From: Chromera velia | Taxonomy: Eukaryota > Sar > Chromeraceae | Assembly (NCBI GenBank): GCA_018398765.1 | Contig: JAHBMJ010002262.1 | Location: forward strand, 1-12,500 | Reading direction: 5' to 3' | DNA length: 12,500 nt | In this document: piece after piece, positions 1 to 7,859 of the stretch | Layout of the letters: every line of letters starts with the position of its first letter | How positions within the stretch are numbered: position 1 is the stretch's first letter | The notes under the pieces: generated by a model | Seen by the model: the letters and a program-made list of their open reading frames with translations, nothing else | The model's database searches: none | What the model was told of the DNA's origin: nothing | Translations under genes and position numbers: made by a program

Positions 1-589
1 CCCCCCCCCCCTTCCATCTTCGTTCTTGTATTATTTTCTTCTGGCAGTCTTCAAGTCAAGGGCAGACAGCCTGGATTTATTCCTCTACGTGTCTCCCTTT
101 TTCGTGCATCAGTTCTTTTCTTTCGGTGTGCTCTTTTCTGTCTGTCTGTCTGCAGGGACTCCTCTCGAAGTGATCCCATCCGATCGGAGGAAGGAAAAGT
201 TTCAGGAGACAGCAATAGGAGAGAAGGGCGGGATTGTAAGGGATCGGACGAACTTCCTTTTCATTCTCTTGTCCTGTCTCTGCCTGTCCATCCTTCTGCT
301 CTGTTCTGCTTTGTACTCTACTTCAGTTGGTTTCTGGTCGGGGTGTTTCCCCCTGGGGGTGCCGACGGGGATAGCTTCTTTCCTTCCTCCATTTTTTTTC
401 CTTCTGTACACGAGTCTCTCGCTGTCCGAGGGGGGTGATGTGTGTCCCGTGTGTCTGATCGAGATTCGTTTTCTATGCATAGAAAAGGTCAGGCCGAGGA
501 AGGTAAACACACAGAGAGATGTAATCAGGGAATCAGCCCAACTTACAACCAAAAGACAGACAGAGAGGCAGCGAAACGCGCGCGCGCAC

Positions 590-630
<41 letters not shown>

Positions 631-700
631 AGTAGAGCGAGATGAAACCGGCAAGAAGAGTGACATACCGATAGGGTGTGCGTGCATGTACAGTATTTGA
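1..700. repeat. Low-complexity, simple-repeat-rich non-coding segment
   Basis: The segment opens with an 11-base C run (1-11). It then carries four perfect TCTG units (137-152) running into a TGCAG that could serve as a 3' splice acceptor, a (CG)5 tract (577-587) and a (GA)n tract (about 597-624). Pyrimidines dominate the first two thirds and purines the last third. Long open frames run on both strands (26-700 plus, 202-852 minus). The plus frame has no in-frame ATG until its last few codons. The minus frame owes its Ser-Leu repeats to the GA microsatellite. No domain is visible, and I read the segment as non-coding. Confidence 0.6.
597..624. repeat. (GA)n microsatellite next to a (CG)5 tract
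   Basis: A GA dinucleotide run of about 14 units lies just after an alternating CG stretch at 577-587 and a short CACAGAGAAA linker. Alternating purine-pyrimidine followed by homopurine DNA is prone to non-B structure and length change. Confidence 0.9.
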
Positions 701-827
701 GATGTGTATTTTTCTCGCGGATCCTGTTCAACTAGTTGTGTTGTGTACGGATGCTTCACTATTGCAGAAGAATGACCAAGCAAAAAAAAAAGCGTAAACA
801 ACTGCAAGACTGCCGTTAATTCATGAA

Positions 828-854
828 TCGTGATATGAGGTGTACGTATCACGA
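828..854. other. Stem-loop with 8-bp perfect arms
   Basis: TCGTGATA (828-835) and TATCACGA (847-854) are perfect inverted repeats around an 11-nt loop. TTAATT and AATTAA flank the arms and could extend the stem after a bulge. No T run follows, so a terminator role is not supported. Confidence 0.6.
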
Positions 855-1421
855 ATTAATCGAATGCATTTGTGTTTCTAGTTGTGTTTTTGTTTCGTAG
901 TGTTTTGAGAGAAATTGTAAATTGGGGGTGAAAATAATAATGCTAGCAGTATGACTATATGACCATGACGCGCGATCGTTATCCATATCCAGAGCTAGCT
1001 GGATACTTCTAACGTTAGGCGGGGAAAAGTTGTTGTTTTCTAGGATGGCTCGCTACAGTATTTTAATCAACACTTCGAATCAAAAGCTTCAATCTCGCGA
1101 GAGGCATGCTTCTACATCAAAGCTGCTGGCTCCTAGGCTATAGCTCCTAAGTGAGGGTCTTCCATCCAACCCACTTCATCTGATAACGGTGCCCTCTTGT
1201 ATAGTACTACTGTATTAGTAGCAGAACTAGTAGCAGAATCGAATCTATGATTATATTTATAACGAATGTAATTGCTATAGTCTGATTGTAATCTTGTACA
1301 ATATAAGTTGTATTAATTAAATATGACTGTACAATCATGCACTAGCTATATTAAATGATGCACGCTTTCTTTTTTAGTGACAACAGATGGACATAGCAAG
1401 AACTACTAGTAGCAGAAACTT

Positions 1422-1444
1422 AAAGGCCTAGTCAAAGGCCTAGT
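1422..1444. repeat. Short tandem duplication, 12-bp period
   Basis: AAAGGCCTAGT occurs at 1422-1432 and again at 1434-1444, separated by one base. Two other 12-bp-period pairs lie further on, at 2336/2348 and 2477/2489. Confidence 0.85.
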
Positions 1445-1463
1445 GTAGAAGCTATCAATTATG

Positions 1464-1488
1464 CAATCAATCAATCAATCAATCAATC
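1464..1488. repeat. (CAAT)6 microsatellite
   Basis: Six perfect CAAT units plus one extra C. It is an ordinary tetranucleotide repeat in AT-rich DNA. Confidence 0.95.
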
Positions 1489-1630
1489 TTATAAGTTTTT
1501 TTGACGGATTTTCAGTGTTCAAGACGGACTAGTTTTGAACATTTGACAATACGTTTTTGAGCGCGTACGTATGTTCATGAAAGAGCTGAACAAAAAAACG
1601 ACTCCGCTCTGCAACTTGTGTAAAGACAAT

Positions 1631-1868
1631 ATATTGTGTGCCAACCTAATGGTAATGCATACCCAGGCAGAGAAACCAGCCAAGGCTTGGGCGTACCACT
1701 AGAATGGCGCGCCTTGCGGCCTGCCGCGCCGTTCCAGTGGTACGCCTGGGCCTTGGCTCGTTTTTCTGCCTGGGTATACATGGTCTGCCACGCCGTTCCA
1801 GTGGTACGCCCAGGCCTTGGCTAGTTTTTTATATGCCTGGGTATGCATTGCCGTCAAACTGGCACATA
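1631..1868. mobile_element. Foldback (MITE-like) element with long inverted arms and one duplicated arm
   Basis: The left arm (about 1634-1713) is the reverse complement of the right side. The right side holds the arm twice, head to tail: a truncated copy (about 1726-1789) and a full copy (about 1790-1868), with a 64-bp period marked by GTTCCAGTGGTACGCC at 1731 and 1795. The centre is a GC-rich hairpin around 1706-1732. Shared blocks include GGTATGCATT, CTGCCTGG, CCTTGGCT and GTGGTACGCC. Arm differences are almost all transitions. ACAAT at 1626-1630 and 1869-1873 could be a 5-bp target duplication, but the outer inverted-repeat ends do not align cleanly, so the exact ends are uncertain. No coding capacity is seen. 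Confidence 0.75.
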
Positions 1869-1880
1869 ACAATGTTTAAG

Positions 1881-2134
1881 CTAAGCCCGGCCCCGCACTA
1901 CATTAAAAAAAAAAAAGATCGGAAATTTTTTTATATATATATAATAAATTTTTTTTTTATTTATCATGAAAGTCAACATGCAGGCAAACAACTATTGTAA
2001 CAATGTTGTTCAAGTGTTGCAAGAGTGTTGCACAAGATCTTGCATAAAAAGTATATGTTTTTTAATTGATAAATAATAATAATAAAAAAAAGATTGGAAA
2101 CTTTCTTTTTTTATTTATGGAGTGCAGGGCCTAG
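1881..2134. mobile_element. hAT-like MITE with 8-bp target duplication
   Basis: TGTTTAAG occurs directly outside both ends (1873-1880 and 2135-2142), an 8-bp duplication as expected for hAT transposons. Inside, the left terminus starts CTAAGCCCGGCCCCGCACTA and the right terminus, read on the minus strand, starts CTAGGCCCTGCACTCCA. They are imperfect inverted repeats with a 3-4 bp gap. Homology continues through the A-rich inner arms, where A-run, GATYGGAAA and T-run blocks lie near 1905-1930 and 2085-2115. The 254-bp interior is AT-rich and encodes nothing. It begins only 12 bp after the foldback element. Confidence 0.7.
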
Positions 2135-2142
2135 TGTTTAAG

Positions 2143-2668
2143 ATATATATAGTTTAAGGCTTGAACAGCTTGAAGTCAGCTTCAACAGCAGCGTATTCAA
2201 ATTATGGGTGAGGTTGTATCGAATAATACCTATTTGAATAATACTAAAAAATGAAAGAATAAATAAGACTGTACTTTAAGTATGTTATTTAGAATATTAT
2301 ACTAAATTAAAAAATTACGTTTTAAATATTTGCATAGCTGGATGCTAAGCTGGATGCATTAATTGTATTTATTAGTGTATTTAGGACATAAAACGTTTTA
2401 GGCCTAGCTCTAGGCTTATAAAATTAATGTTCTATAGCCAAGCTAATATAGTCTTTCCATGTATTTCAATGAAGGAGGGGACCTCCTAGGGGACCTCACT
2501 TTTTTCTTAATAAAGCTGACAGGAAGCATCTAAAATTCAGATATAGGTAGTGCGCTGGTTATGACAGAGGGATAAGAAGTACTTAGCAAATCGAAGGTAT
2601 TCGGAAGGAGGAGAGTCCTAAAGGGAGAGTCAAGTACCAGGTCAAGTATTAGGTTACACAAGCGAGAG
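2143..2668. other. AT-rich spacer between the MITE and the first LTR element
   Basis: No gene is recognised. Two short tandem duplications with 12-bp period are present: AGCTGGATGC at 2336 and 2348, and GGGGACCTC at 2477 and 2489. A GCCTAG/CTAGGC inverted repeat lies near 2402-2415. The last bases before the LTR (AGAG, 2665-2668) form one half of the candidate target duplication. Confidence 0.6.
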
Positions 2669-2949
2669 TGAAGTATACCGGCTAGACCCTACAATCAAGC
2701 AGTCTAGACTTAGCACACAGATTCGATAAATCCCATCACGTGAAGTATATCTGCTAGGAGGAAAGACCAGATTCCATCGATCTGTCAGGAGAACAACAAG
2801 AGAGATAACTGTGCTCAGCTTAAATTATTGGTGCGCAAGTTGCGGATAGAATATTTGCCATGGCCCCCAACCGATCGAAATACGTTGGGATGGGACATGC
2901 CGCGTTGGCCATGGTATCTGTGGCAGACCTACTGAGGCGGCACACAATA
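2669..2949 (-). repeat. 3' LTR of the short LTR element
   Basis: It aligns without gaps to 4237-4517. On the plus strand both copies begin TGAAGTATACCGGCTAGACC and end near GGCGGCACACAA. Unlike the other copy it keeps a short frame beginning with a GCCATGG context at 2860, but the equivalent ATG is GTG in the 5' LTR, so coding is unlikely. Confidence 0.85.
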
Positions 2950-2953
2950 TGCA

Positions 2954-2968
2954 TTCCTTTTTTCTTCT
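2954..2968 (-). other. Polypurine tract (plus-strand primer site)
   Basis: Read on the minus strand, AGAAGAAAAAAGGAA precedes the 3' LTR by a few bases. A purine run at this place is what primes plus-strand DNA synthesis in LTR retrotransposons, and it agrees with the orientation set by the primer binding site. Confidence 0.7.
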
Positions 2969-3119
2969 GTTCACTTCGTTGATTATGCTAGGTTCTGCCT
3001 TTTCCTTCTACTCTGGTGGTCTCACAGAGGAGAAAAGTGAATAAATATGGTCGCCAGAACCAAGTTTTTGGTCTGATTAACAAATTGAATCATTGCAGAG
3101 CCAATGCCAGCCAATACAG

Positions 3120-3359
3120 TTACTGCTGATAGTGATGTACTTCAAATAAGATTGGGGACCACGGTTTCTTTCTCCTTCTTTCCACATCAGTAGCAAGCTT
3201 AGGCCCTCTTTTTTTGGGTACCTTGTAGCGTTTTGTGTGTAGGTAAGACAAAGATAAAAACAAAAAGGCTGTCTGTGGGGTGGAACGCTTAATTGGCAGA
3301 GGAGACACTGGTGAAAGTGGAAGACCTTCAAGAAGCAGCCATGAGTATGAGCGGAGCAT
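3120..3359 (-). pseudogene. Basic ORF fragment inside the short LTR element
   Basis: A 79-residue frame opens with ATG at 3359. Its first half is hydrophobic and Ser/Pro/Leu-rich. Its second half is strongly basic, with a KKRGPK cluster, VERRRKKPW and a His/Gln-rich end. I do not recognise a family. Basic tails of this kind occur in nucleic-acid-binding Gag-like proteins, but that is inference. It lies downstream of, and in a different frame from, the better ORF at 3623-3952. An overlapping minus-strand frame (3077-3544) makes assignment uncertain. It may be decayed coding sequence or chance. Confidence 0.25.
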
Positions 3360-3371
3360 TTAATTGAGAGG

Positions 3372-3569
3372 TTAATTCTCCACTCTGGCATCATAGTGCG
3401 CGGCCACCGTAGACGTACGACGCTCCTTCTTCTGTCGCTTCCTCTGTTCTTTCGGCATGCTAAAAAAGGGTGACCGGCACGTTTTACTGAACAGAGCGAT
3501 CGGGGTATGCATCGGACATCGCATTCGGGCATCCCGCGGATCAAGAGGACTGAAAACGGCTGTCTTCAC
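3372..3569 (-). pseudogene. Second basic ORF fragment inside the short LTR element
   Basis: This 65-codon open stretch begins at a GTG; its first in-frame ATG is about 15 codons in. It contains the basic cluster KEQRKRQKKERR before its end. It sits between the 3623-3952 ORF and the 3120-3359 fragment, in the same orientation. Three consecutive minus-strand pieces, each with Lys/Arg clusters, would fit a broken nucleic-acid-binding protein. No conserved motif proves it. A zinc knuckle (CX2CX4HX4C) is absent. Confidence 0.22.
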
Positions 3570-3622
3570 TGGTAGAAGAGCAGTTTAATCAGGAGGTGGA
3601 GACTAATGGAGACGATAACAAA

Positions 3623-3952
3623 CTAGAACAATAGAGGTTGTGGAGAGGAATAGGGAGGTTGGGCTGCAGGGGACTTACTAGTGGGCAGAGGGACGGATGT
3701 TTGCTGCTCCGACTTGACACTTTTCTTCCCACGGCGATTTTTGCCACGGTTGCATTTTTTTCCTCTCCAGAAAAAAGCTGCCTTCTCCTTAGAAACGAGA
3801 CGGGAACTAAACAAAAGAGACAGACAGTTCCGGGCTTTGATAGTAAAGTTGATGAAGTGGTTCTCTATGTTGTCTATAGAGGCTCCGGAGAGAAGAAAAC
3901 ACATCTGCTGTAAGACGTCGACAGTTGACTTCACTTCTTCAAAAAAAGACAT
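3623..3952 (-). CDS. Possible Gag-like small basic protein of the LTR element (unrecognised family)
   Basis: The frame starts at ATG 3952 in an A-rich context (TTGAAAATGTC) and ends in TAG at 3623-3625, giving 109 residues. The N-terminal half looks like amphipathic helix (SFFEEVKSTVDVLQQ and about 35 residues after it). Residues about 63-80 are almost all basic (RGKK, RGKNRRGKK). The C-terminal 30 residues are Ser/Pro/Gln-rich. Helical region, basic patch, disordered tail is the broad layout of some Gag or nucleocapsid-type proteins, but I see no zinc knuckle and cannot name a family. It lies 284 nt downstream of the 5' LTR, where gag is expected. A plus-strand frame overlaps it at 3638-3913, so chance is not excluded. 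Confidence 0.35.
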   Translation of the reverse strand: MSFFEEVKSTVDVLQQMCFLLSGASIDNIENHFINFTIKARNCLSLLFSSRLVSKEKAAFFWRGKKCNRGKNRRGKKSVKSEQQTSVPLPTSKSPAAQPPYSSPQPLLF

Positions 3953-4224
3953 TTTCAAAAGAGTGGCTAGCGTTGAAAGAGAGAAAGATACAGTCTCCAG
4001 TGACTGGTAACAACAAAGAAGCAAGGAAGAGTCTTTTTTTAAACAAGATGCCTACACGACAAAACGGAGGCTGGGCGTGTTAACGTGTCTGCCTAATTCT
4101 CAGAGAAATTTTTGGTGAGCCTGCAGCAACGAGCGCAGCTCAACACGAAGAGACTTCACACCAGAAAAAGTCAAGAGCTAGAGACGGTTGCCAACTTTAT
4201 GGAGGGATCACTGTATCAGAACCA

Positions 4225-4236
4225 GCTCTGCTACCA
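4225..4236 (-). other. Primer binding site, initiator-Met tRNA type
   Basis: On the minus strand TGGTAGCAGAGC begins at the first base after the 5' LTR. It is complementary to a tRNA 3' end reading GCTCTGCTACCA. Vertebrate initiator tRNA-Met begins AGCAGAG and ends CTCTGCTACCA, so 11 of the 12 bases fit that tRNA. Plant elements commonly use TGGTATCAGAGC. This site fixes the strand of the element. Confidence 0.85.
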
Positions 4237-4517
4237 TGAAGTATACCGGCTAGACCCTACAATCACGCAGTCTATACTTAGCACACAGATTCGATAAATC
4301 CCGCTACGTGAAGTATGTCCACTAGAAGGAAAGATCAGATTCCATCGATCTTTCAAGAGAATAACAGGAGAGATAACTGTGCTCAGCTTAAATTATTGGT
4401 GCGCAAGTAGCAGATAGAATATTTGCCGTGGCCCTCAACCGATCGGAATACGTCGGGATGGAACATGCCGCATTGGCCATGGTATCTGTGGTAGACCTAC
4501 TGAGGCGGCACACAACA
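4237..4517 (-). repeat. 5' LTR of the short LTR element
   Basis: The upstream LTR in the sense of the element. Read on the minus strand it begins TGTTGTGTGCCGCC and ends GTATACTTCA directly against the primer binding site. An AT-rich block (AATAATTTAAG, near 4390-4400) could hold a TATA-type element. The body matches 2669-2949 with about 8% difference. Confidence 0.85.
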
Positions 4518-4662
4518 AGAGAGCTAGCAGCAAGAACAATCAACAGGACAGAAGGAAGACTAGAAGGAAGAGACAAAACAAGAACAGGCTAGATGCTAGG
4601 AACAAACTTTAAGTCAATATCCCCCTGTAAAATTCAGACGAATTTTTTTTCCTTCCTTCCGT

Positions 4663-5169
4663 TGTTAGTACGAGGTACTCTGAGTTTATAAGGAGGTTGA
4701 TGGCGGCACATAAGAGGAGAGAGCTGAATCACTAGAACTTTTAGAAGGTTGTTGCTGCGAAAAGGAGTTCGATCGTGTCCCAAATCAGCGTGAAACGATC
4801 TACAAAGAAGTTTTTGATCACAGTTTCTCAACGTACGAGCCTATCTCTAAGTCTCAATCAGTTTCTCAACATCACAACTCTCATCAACCTTCCAACTTCT
4901 CAACAGCTCCATCCACTCACTAGAACAACTCAACGATCATCTGTATCCCAACGTTGCAACAAGTTTTTCTGCAACGCTTCACACAAATTTAAACACCAAA
5001 TCAGGCAAGTGACGTATGCAAACCGCGCATATTAAGGGCCCAGACCCCGGTATATCTCGGCTCCTATCGCAGGGCCCACGCCCGTCTTGGTGGGAATGGA
5101 ATGCCTGGGTCTGCACTGGCGTCGCCGTCCGATCCGAGCCGTCCTGGCGCCGCCAGACAGTCCAGGACA
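4663..5169 (-). repeat. LTR-like repeat, copy A (3' LTR if one element)
   Basis: From about 4776 to its end it aligns without gaps to 9535-9925 at about 90% identity. Two insertions relative to copy B (9 bp near 4736 and 4 bp near 4771) account for the length difference. It is rich in CTCAAC words (4830-4960) and has a GC-rich end with inverted motifs CCTGG/CCAGG and CTGGCG/CGCCAG. Short frames on both strands are open in both copies, but the differences change amino acids freely, so no coding constraint is evident. Confidence 0.8.
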
Positions 5170-5173
5170 CATG

Positions 5174-5185
5174 CCCCCCTCTTCT
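5174..5185 (-). other. Candidate polypurine tract of the large LTR-like element
   Basis: Twelve purines in a row on the minus strand (AGAAGAGGGGGG) stand 4 bp before the TGTCC start of the 3' repeat. Copy B has a longer, AG-rich tract on the same side (minus strand, 9965 to 9930), which lies outside the element if the two repeats are a pair. Confidence 0.5.
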
Positions 5186-5187
5186 AT

Positions 5188-5216
5188 AAGATTCTTTCTT
5201 GCAGAAGAAGAATCTT
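5188..5216. other. Stem-loop, 9-bp perfect arms
   Basis: AAGATTCTT (5188-5196) and AAGAATCTT (5208-5216) flank an 11-nt loop, just inside the candidate polypurine tract. Function unknown. Confidence 0.65.
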
Positions 5217-5890
5217 TCTAACTCAAACTACATATAACTCAATCTCCGCTCTTTCCACTTATGCCAGAGGGACCCGTAATGCATGGGAGGTGACAGTGTC
5301 ATCGGGTGTTATCGATCGATGGATCACCGCTGCTTCTGAGTCACCGGCGACGCCAACCTACCAAGCCTGTCTCTGCAGGACTTGTTTTAGGGACGTCGGC
5401 TTCTACGTGGTTGACCGCGGTCAGCCTGCTCCACCCTCAGGCAGAGTCCGTTACATAACGGCTGCAAGCTTCCCAATGTAAGGTCTTACGCCCCTCTCAG
5501 CTCTTCTTTTAGAATCGTTCTGTCTGGCTCTCCTTTAAAGTTTCTGCCTTTCTTTTTCTCCTTTTGCTTCTTTAAGTCTTATGAGGAAACACTTGAGGGC
5601 ACGTTCTCTCAGAATATGGAGTTAGGTTTTGAATCAACTTGAGGAAGATGGGAGGAAGAACGATCCTTTTGCAGAGGCCCTTTCTGATTCGAAATGATCC
5701 CAAAGGTGTGCATCGAGCACTCTGTTAGTCGATGTTCTTGTTTGTCATGTGTTGGCAGTTCTAATCGTTGATACCACTCCTACGATCTTCAACTGGCACC
5801 AAGGTTTCGTCATAGAGATTGGAAAACTGTATGGATCGGGGAAAGGAGGGCAAAACACAAACAGCACTGCACAGACACTGCTCTGCTTGC
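5217..5890. other. Interior of the large element, right of copy A; no gene recognised
   Basis: A 126-codon plus-strand frame (5101-5481) starts inside copy A and runs past its edge, so its start belongs to the repeat and I do not call a gene. Two palindromes are present: ATCGATCGAT near 5309-5318 and TGACCGCGGTCA at 5412-5423. Sequence after 5490 turns pyrimidine-rich. Confidence 0.45.
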
Positions 5891-6318
5891 ACCTACTTCT
5901 GTGTTTGTATGTCTGACTATAAATCTCTTTCTTTGTCTCCTTCTAAATGACATGTATCTGCATATTCTGTTTTTTCACATTCGAAACGTCACCGTGTTAT
6001 CTTCCATTTCACCCCTTGTGATAACTCTGTTCTGAATCACCTTTTCAGTCTGTCACCCGGTTTCTATCTCTCCCTGTACCCATCTGTATCCCCTTTTCCT
6101 TTCCCACATTGTGCTTAACCATGCTCAACCTCATGTGAGCTTTCCCCACTCCCCCTTCTTTTTGTTCTCTTCAGTCACTTTTCCTCGGTGCCCTTTTCTA
6201 TCCCCTTGTGACCTCCCCAATCTCTTTCTCTTTTCTACTTCTCAATCCCAGGCGCCCTTTTTCTCTGCCCCATACAGTCTTACTAAATTCCCTCTTTCTC
6301 CCATTGAGTCTCTTTTAA

Positions 6319-6530
6319 CCCCCCCCCCCCTTTTTTTTTTTTTTTCTTTTTTTTTTTCTTCTTTCCTTCTTTCTTTCTTTCTTTCTTTCTTTCTTTTTTT
6401 CTTTCTTTCTTCTATTCCTTCCTTCCTTCCTTCCTTCCTTCCTTCCTTCTTTCTTTCTTTCCTTCTTTCGAATCTTTCCTTCCTTCCTTATTTCTTCCTT
6501 CTGTCTTTTTCTTCCCTTCTTCCTTGCTTC
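6319..6530. repeat. Compound C/T homopolymer and tetranucleotide repeats
   Basis: In order: C12 (6319-6330), T15 (6331-6345), a T-rich run with single C interruptions to about 6360, (CTTT)n (about 6369-6411), (CCTT)n (about 6417-6448), then degenerate CTTT/CCTT to about 6530. The tract is homopyrimidine for about 200 bases apart from a few interruptions, so triplex formation is plausible. Confidence 0.95.
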
Positions 6531-7322
6531 CGTGTATTTGACGATATTGGATCTCTTTGATGTTGCCTGGCGGCTCGGACCCTCCCGTGCGCTCTGGTTT
6601 TCACCGTCCAAGTAAGTTGAGAATGAAAAGGCCCTTTCGCTTTCTCCTTCCTCTGCTCTGCCTGCCAGCGTATGCGTTTTCATGAAGGTGGCCAGCCTTC
6701 CTAGCAGCCTTCAATCTAACACTCTGCAACTCTGTTGCTTCACAAATGAGAGGCTCTTCATCCATGGTTCAGGTACTTCCTTTTACTTATCGATGCTATG
6801 AGCTTCCTCTGGTTGGTTGGTCTGTCGTTTGATCGGTTGGTCACGGTCTGTTTTCCTGTTTATCTAGTACTTGTTTATCTGTCAGTTTGTCTGTTCGGTC
6901 TTCTCCACTCTCCAGAGTGGTGTACCCTGACTGTTGTCTGATTCACAGCCGATCATTCAACAGTTCCCTATTTTCTTTCCCACTCCCCCCTTTCCTGTAA
7001 GCCGTTGCTCTTCCTTTTCCTTGTTATCCCTTTAGTCCCCTTTGCTCCATCCTCCCTTCACTGTCCTTTTTACCTGAACTGGCCTTCCCTCATAGTGTTG
7101 CAACAGGGCAGTGAGTTGGAGCGTCTCATCAAACAGAGTAGACAGTGCAGCTGCTGCAGCTTTCCTTTCATCGTCTGCCTTTCTGTCCCTATCGGAACTA
7201 TCTATCCGCCTGTCCTCTCTTTTGTCTATCTATTCCTTGGGAATTCTATCTACGCAGCCTTAAAAGTTTTATGCATTGGCATCCGGTCTGGTCGTTTCTA
7301 GGTATGGTCTGGTTTGGTCATA

Positions 7323-7342
7323 TCTGGTCTGGTCTGGTCTGG
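7323..7342. repeat. (TCTGG)4 pentanucleotide repeat
   Basis: Four perfect TCTGG units with degenerate GGTCTGG and GGTTTGG copies from about 7285 onwards. Confidence 0.9.
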
Positions 7343-7859
7343 ACCATCCGGTCTACATCGTATCCCTTTTCCCGTGTTCCTTCTATGATGCAAGGCTTGG
7401 GTCTGGCCGAGTACCACCCCACATGCTGTGTCCCCCTGTCATTCCTTCTGTTTTCTCCCTCCTAGAGTAGGCGACTGTCTTCCTACTCCCCAAAGCGTCA
7501 CGGTTCCCCTCCCCCAATTTCTGGTCAGATCTCGAAGCTGCAATCATCGTCGGTCCCCCCTTTCCTCTCATTCGTTTTCGTTTATATTTTGGTCACCATT
7601 CGCTCCTTCTCACTTATGTTTGCTTCTTGCCAATTCTTTTTAGGCTTTTTTTCCAGTCTGCCTCTCTCCTGTCAGTGCAGTTCCCTACTTTTCTTTGTTT
7701 CCCCTTCAATTCTCTCCCTTTTCCCGTCTCTCTTTCTACAGACTGTTTGCCCTTCTGCCTTACTCATCTTTACCTCGTTAGCCCCTACCTGTTTCTCTCT
7801 GACTGAACTCTTTTAGATCTCAGACTGCTTCCTTTCACTTTCTTCTGTCTTCTGTCTAA

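Larger units (their letters stand above)
700..1620. other. Gene-free AT-leaning spacer
   Basis: No open frame above 60 codons starts here. Small structures are visible: a hairpin at 828-854, an inverted repeat at 986-1005 (TATCCAG/CTGGATA), a 10-bp palindrome TCTCGCGAGA at 1093-1102, a 13-bp direct repeat ACTAGTAGCAGAA at 1226-1238 and 1405-1417, and (CAAT)6 at 1464-1488. Nothing else is recognised. Confidence 0.6.
2669..4517 (-). mobile_element. Short LTR retrotransposon (TRIM-like or internally deleted), minus strand
   Basis: Two direct repeats of about 280 bp (2669-2949 and 4237-4517) enclose about 1.29 kb. On the minus strand the element reads: 5' LTR (4517 to 4237), an immediately adjacent primer binding site TGGTAGCAGAGC (4236 to 4225), an interior with a possible Gag-like ORF, a purine tract (2968 to 2954), then the 3' LTR. 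Termini are TG...CA, with the TG mutated to TA at the start of the 3' LTR. AGAG flanks both outer ends (2665-2668 and 4518-4521) and is a likely 4-bp target duplication. The LTRs differ at about 23 of 278 positions by hand count, 19 of them transitions, so the insertion is old. No protease, reverse transcriptase, RNase H or integrase motif is visible. It would need enzymes from elsewhere. Confidence 0.82.

Noticed and set aside
1-11. C11 run as a telomere or homopolymer tail
   Set aside because: A single short C run with no repeat unit behind it; it is probably just where the window begins.
26-700. A 224-codon plus-strand open frame
   Set aside because: It begins at TTG and has no in-frame ATG until its last few codons. 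The sequence is low-complexity with a GA microsatellite at the 3' end, and a long minus-strand frame overlaps it.
202-852. A 216-codon minus-strand open frame with a hydrophobic Ser/Leu segment
   Set aside because: It starts at GTG. From the first ATG (near 690) it is about 160 residues, and the signal-like segment is encoded by the GA/CT microsatellite. No domain is visible.
3077-3544. A 155-codon minus-strand frame inside the short LTR element
   Set aside because: It overlaps two other minus-strand frames, has no recognisable motif, and its composition does not favour it over them.
5052-5063. ATATCTCGGCTC, a 12-mer also found near the start of 5.8S rRNA (again at 9808-9819)
   Set aside because: The bases on either side do not follow the 5.8S sequence, so it is a chance match inside the repeat.
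4979-5170. A 63-residue minus-strand frame open in both LTR-like copies (also 9735-9926)
   Set aside because: Between copies most nucleotide changes alter the residue, and copy B lacks an ATG at the start. Openness reflects GC-rich sequence, not selection.
5101-5481. A 126-codon ORF beginning with ATG
   Set aside because: Its first ~23 codons are the end of a dispersed repeat, and the rest shows no known family. It is also antisense to the likely element orientation.
6111-6683. Plus- and minus-strand frames across the CTTT/CCTT repeats
   Set aside because: They are translations of simple repeats (Phe/Ser/Leu or Lys/Glu/Gly/Arg strings).
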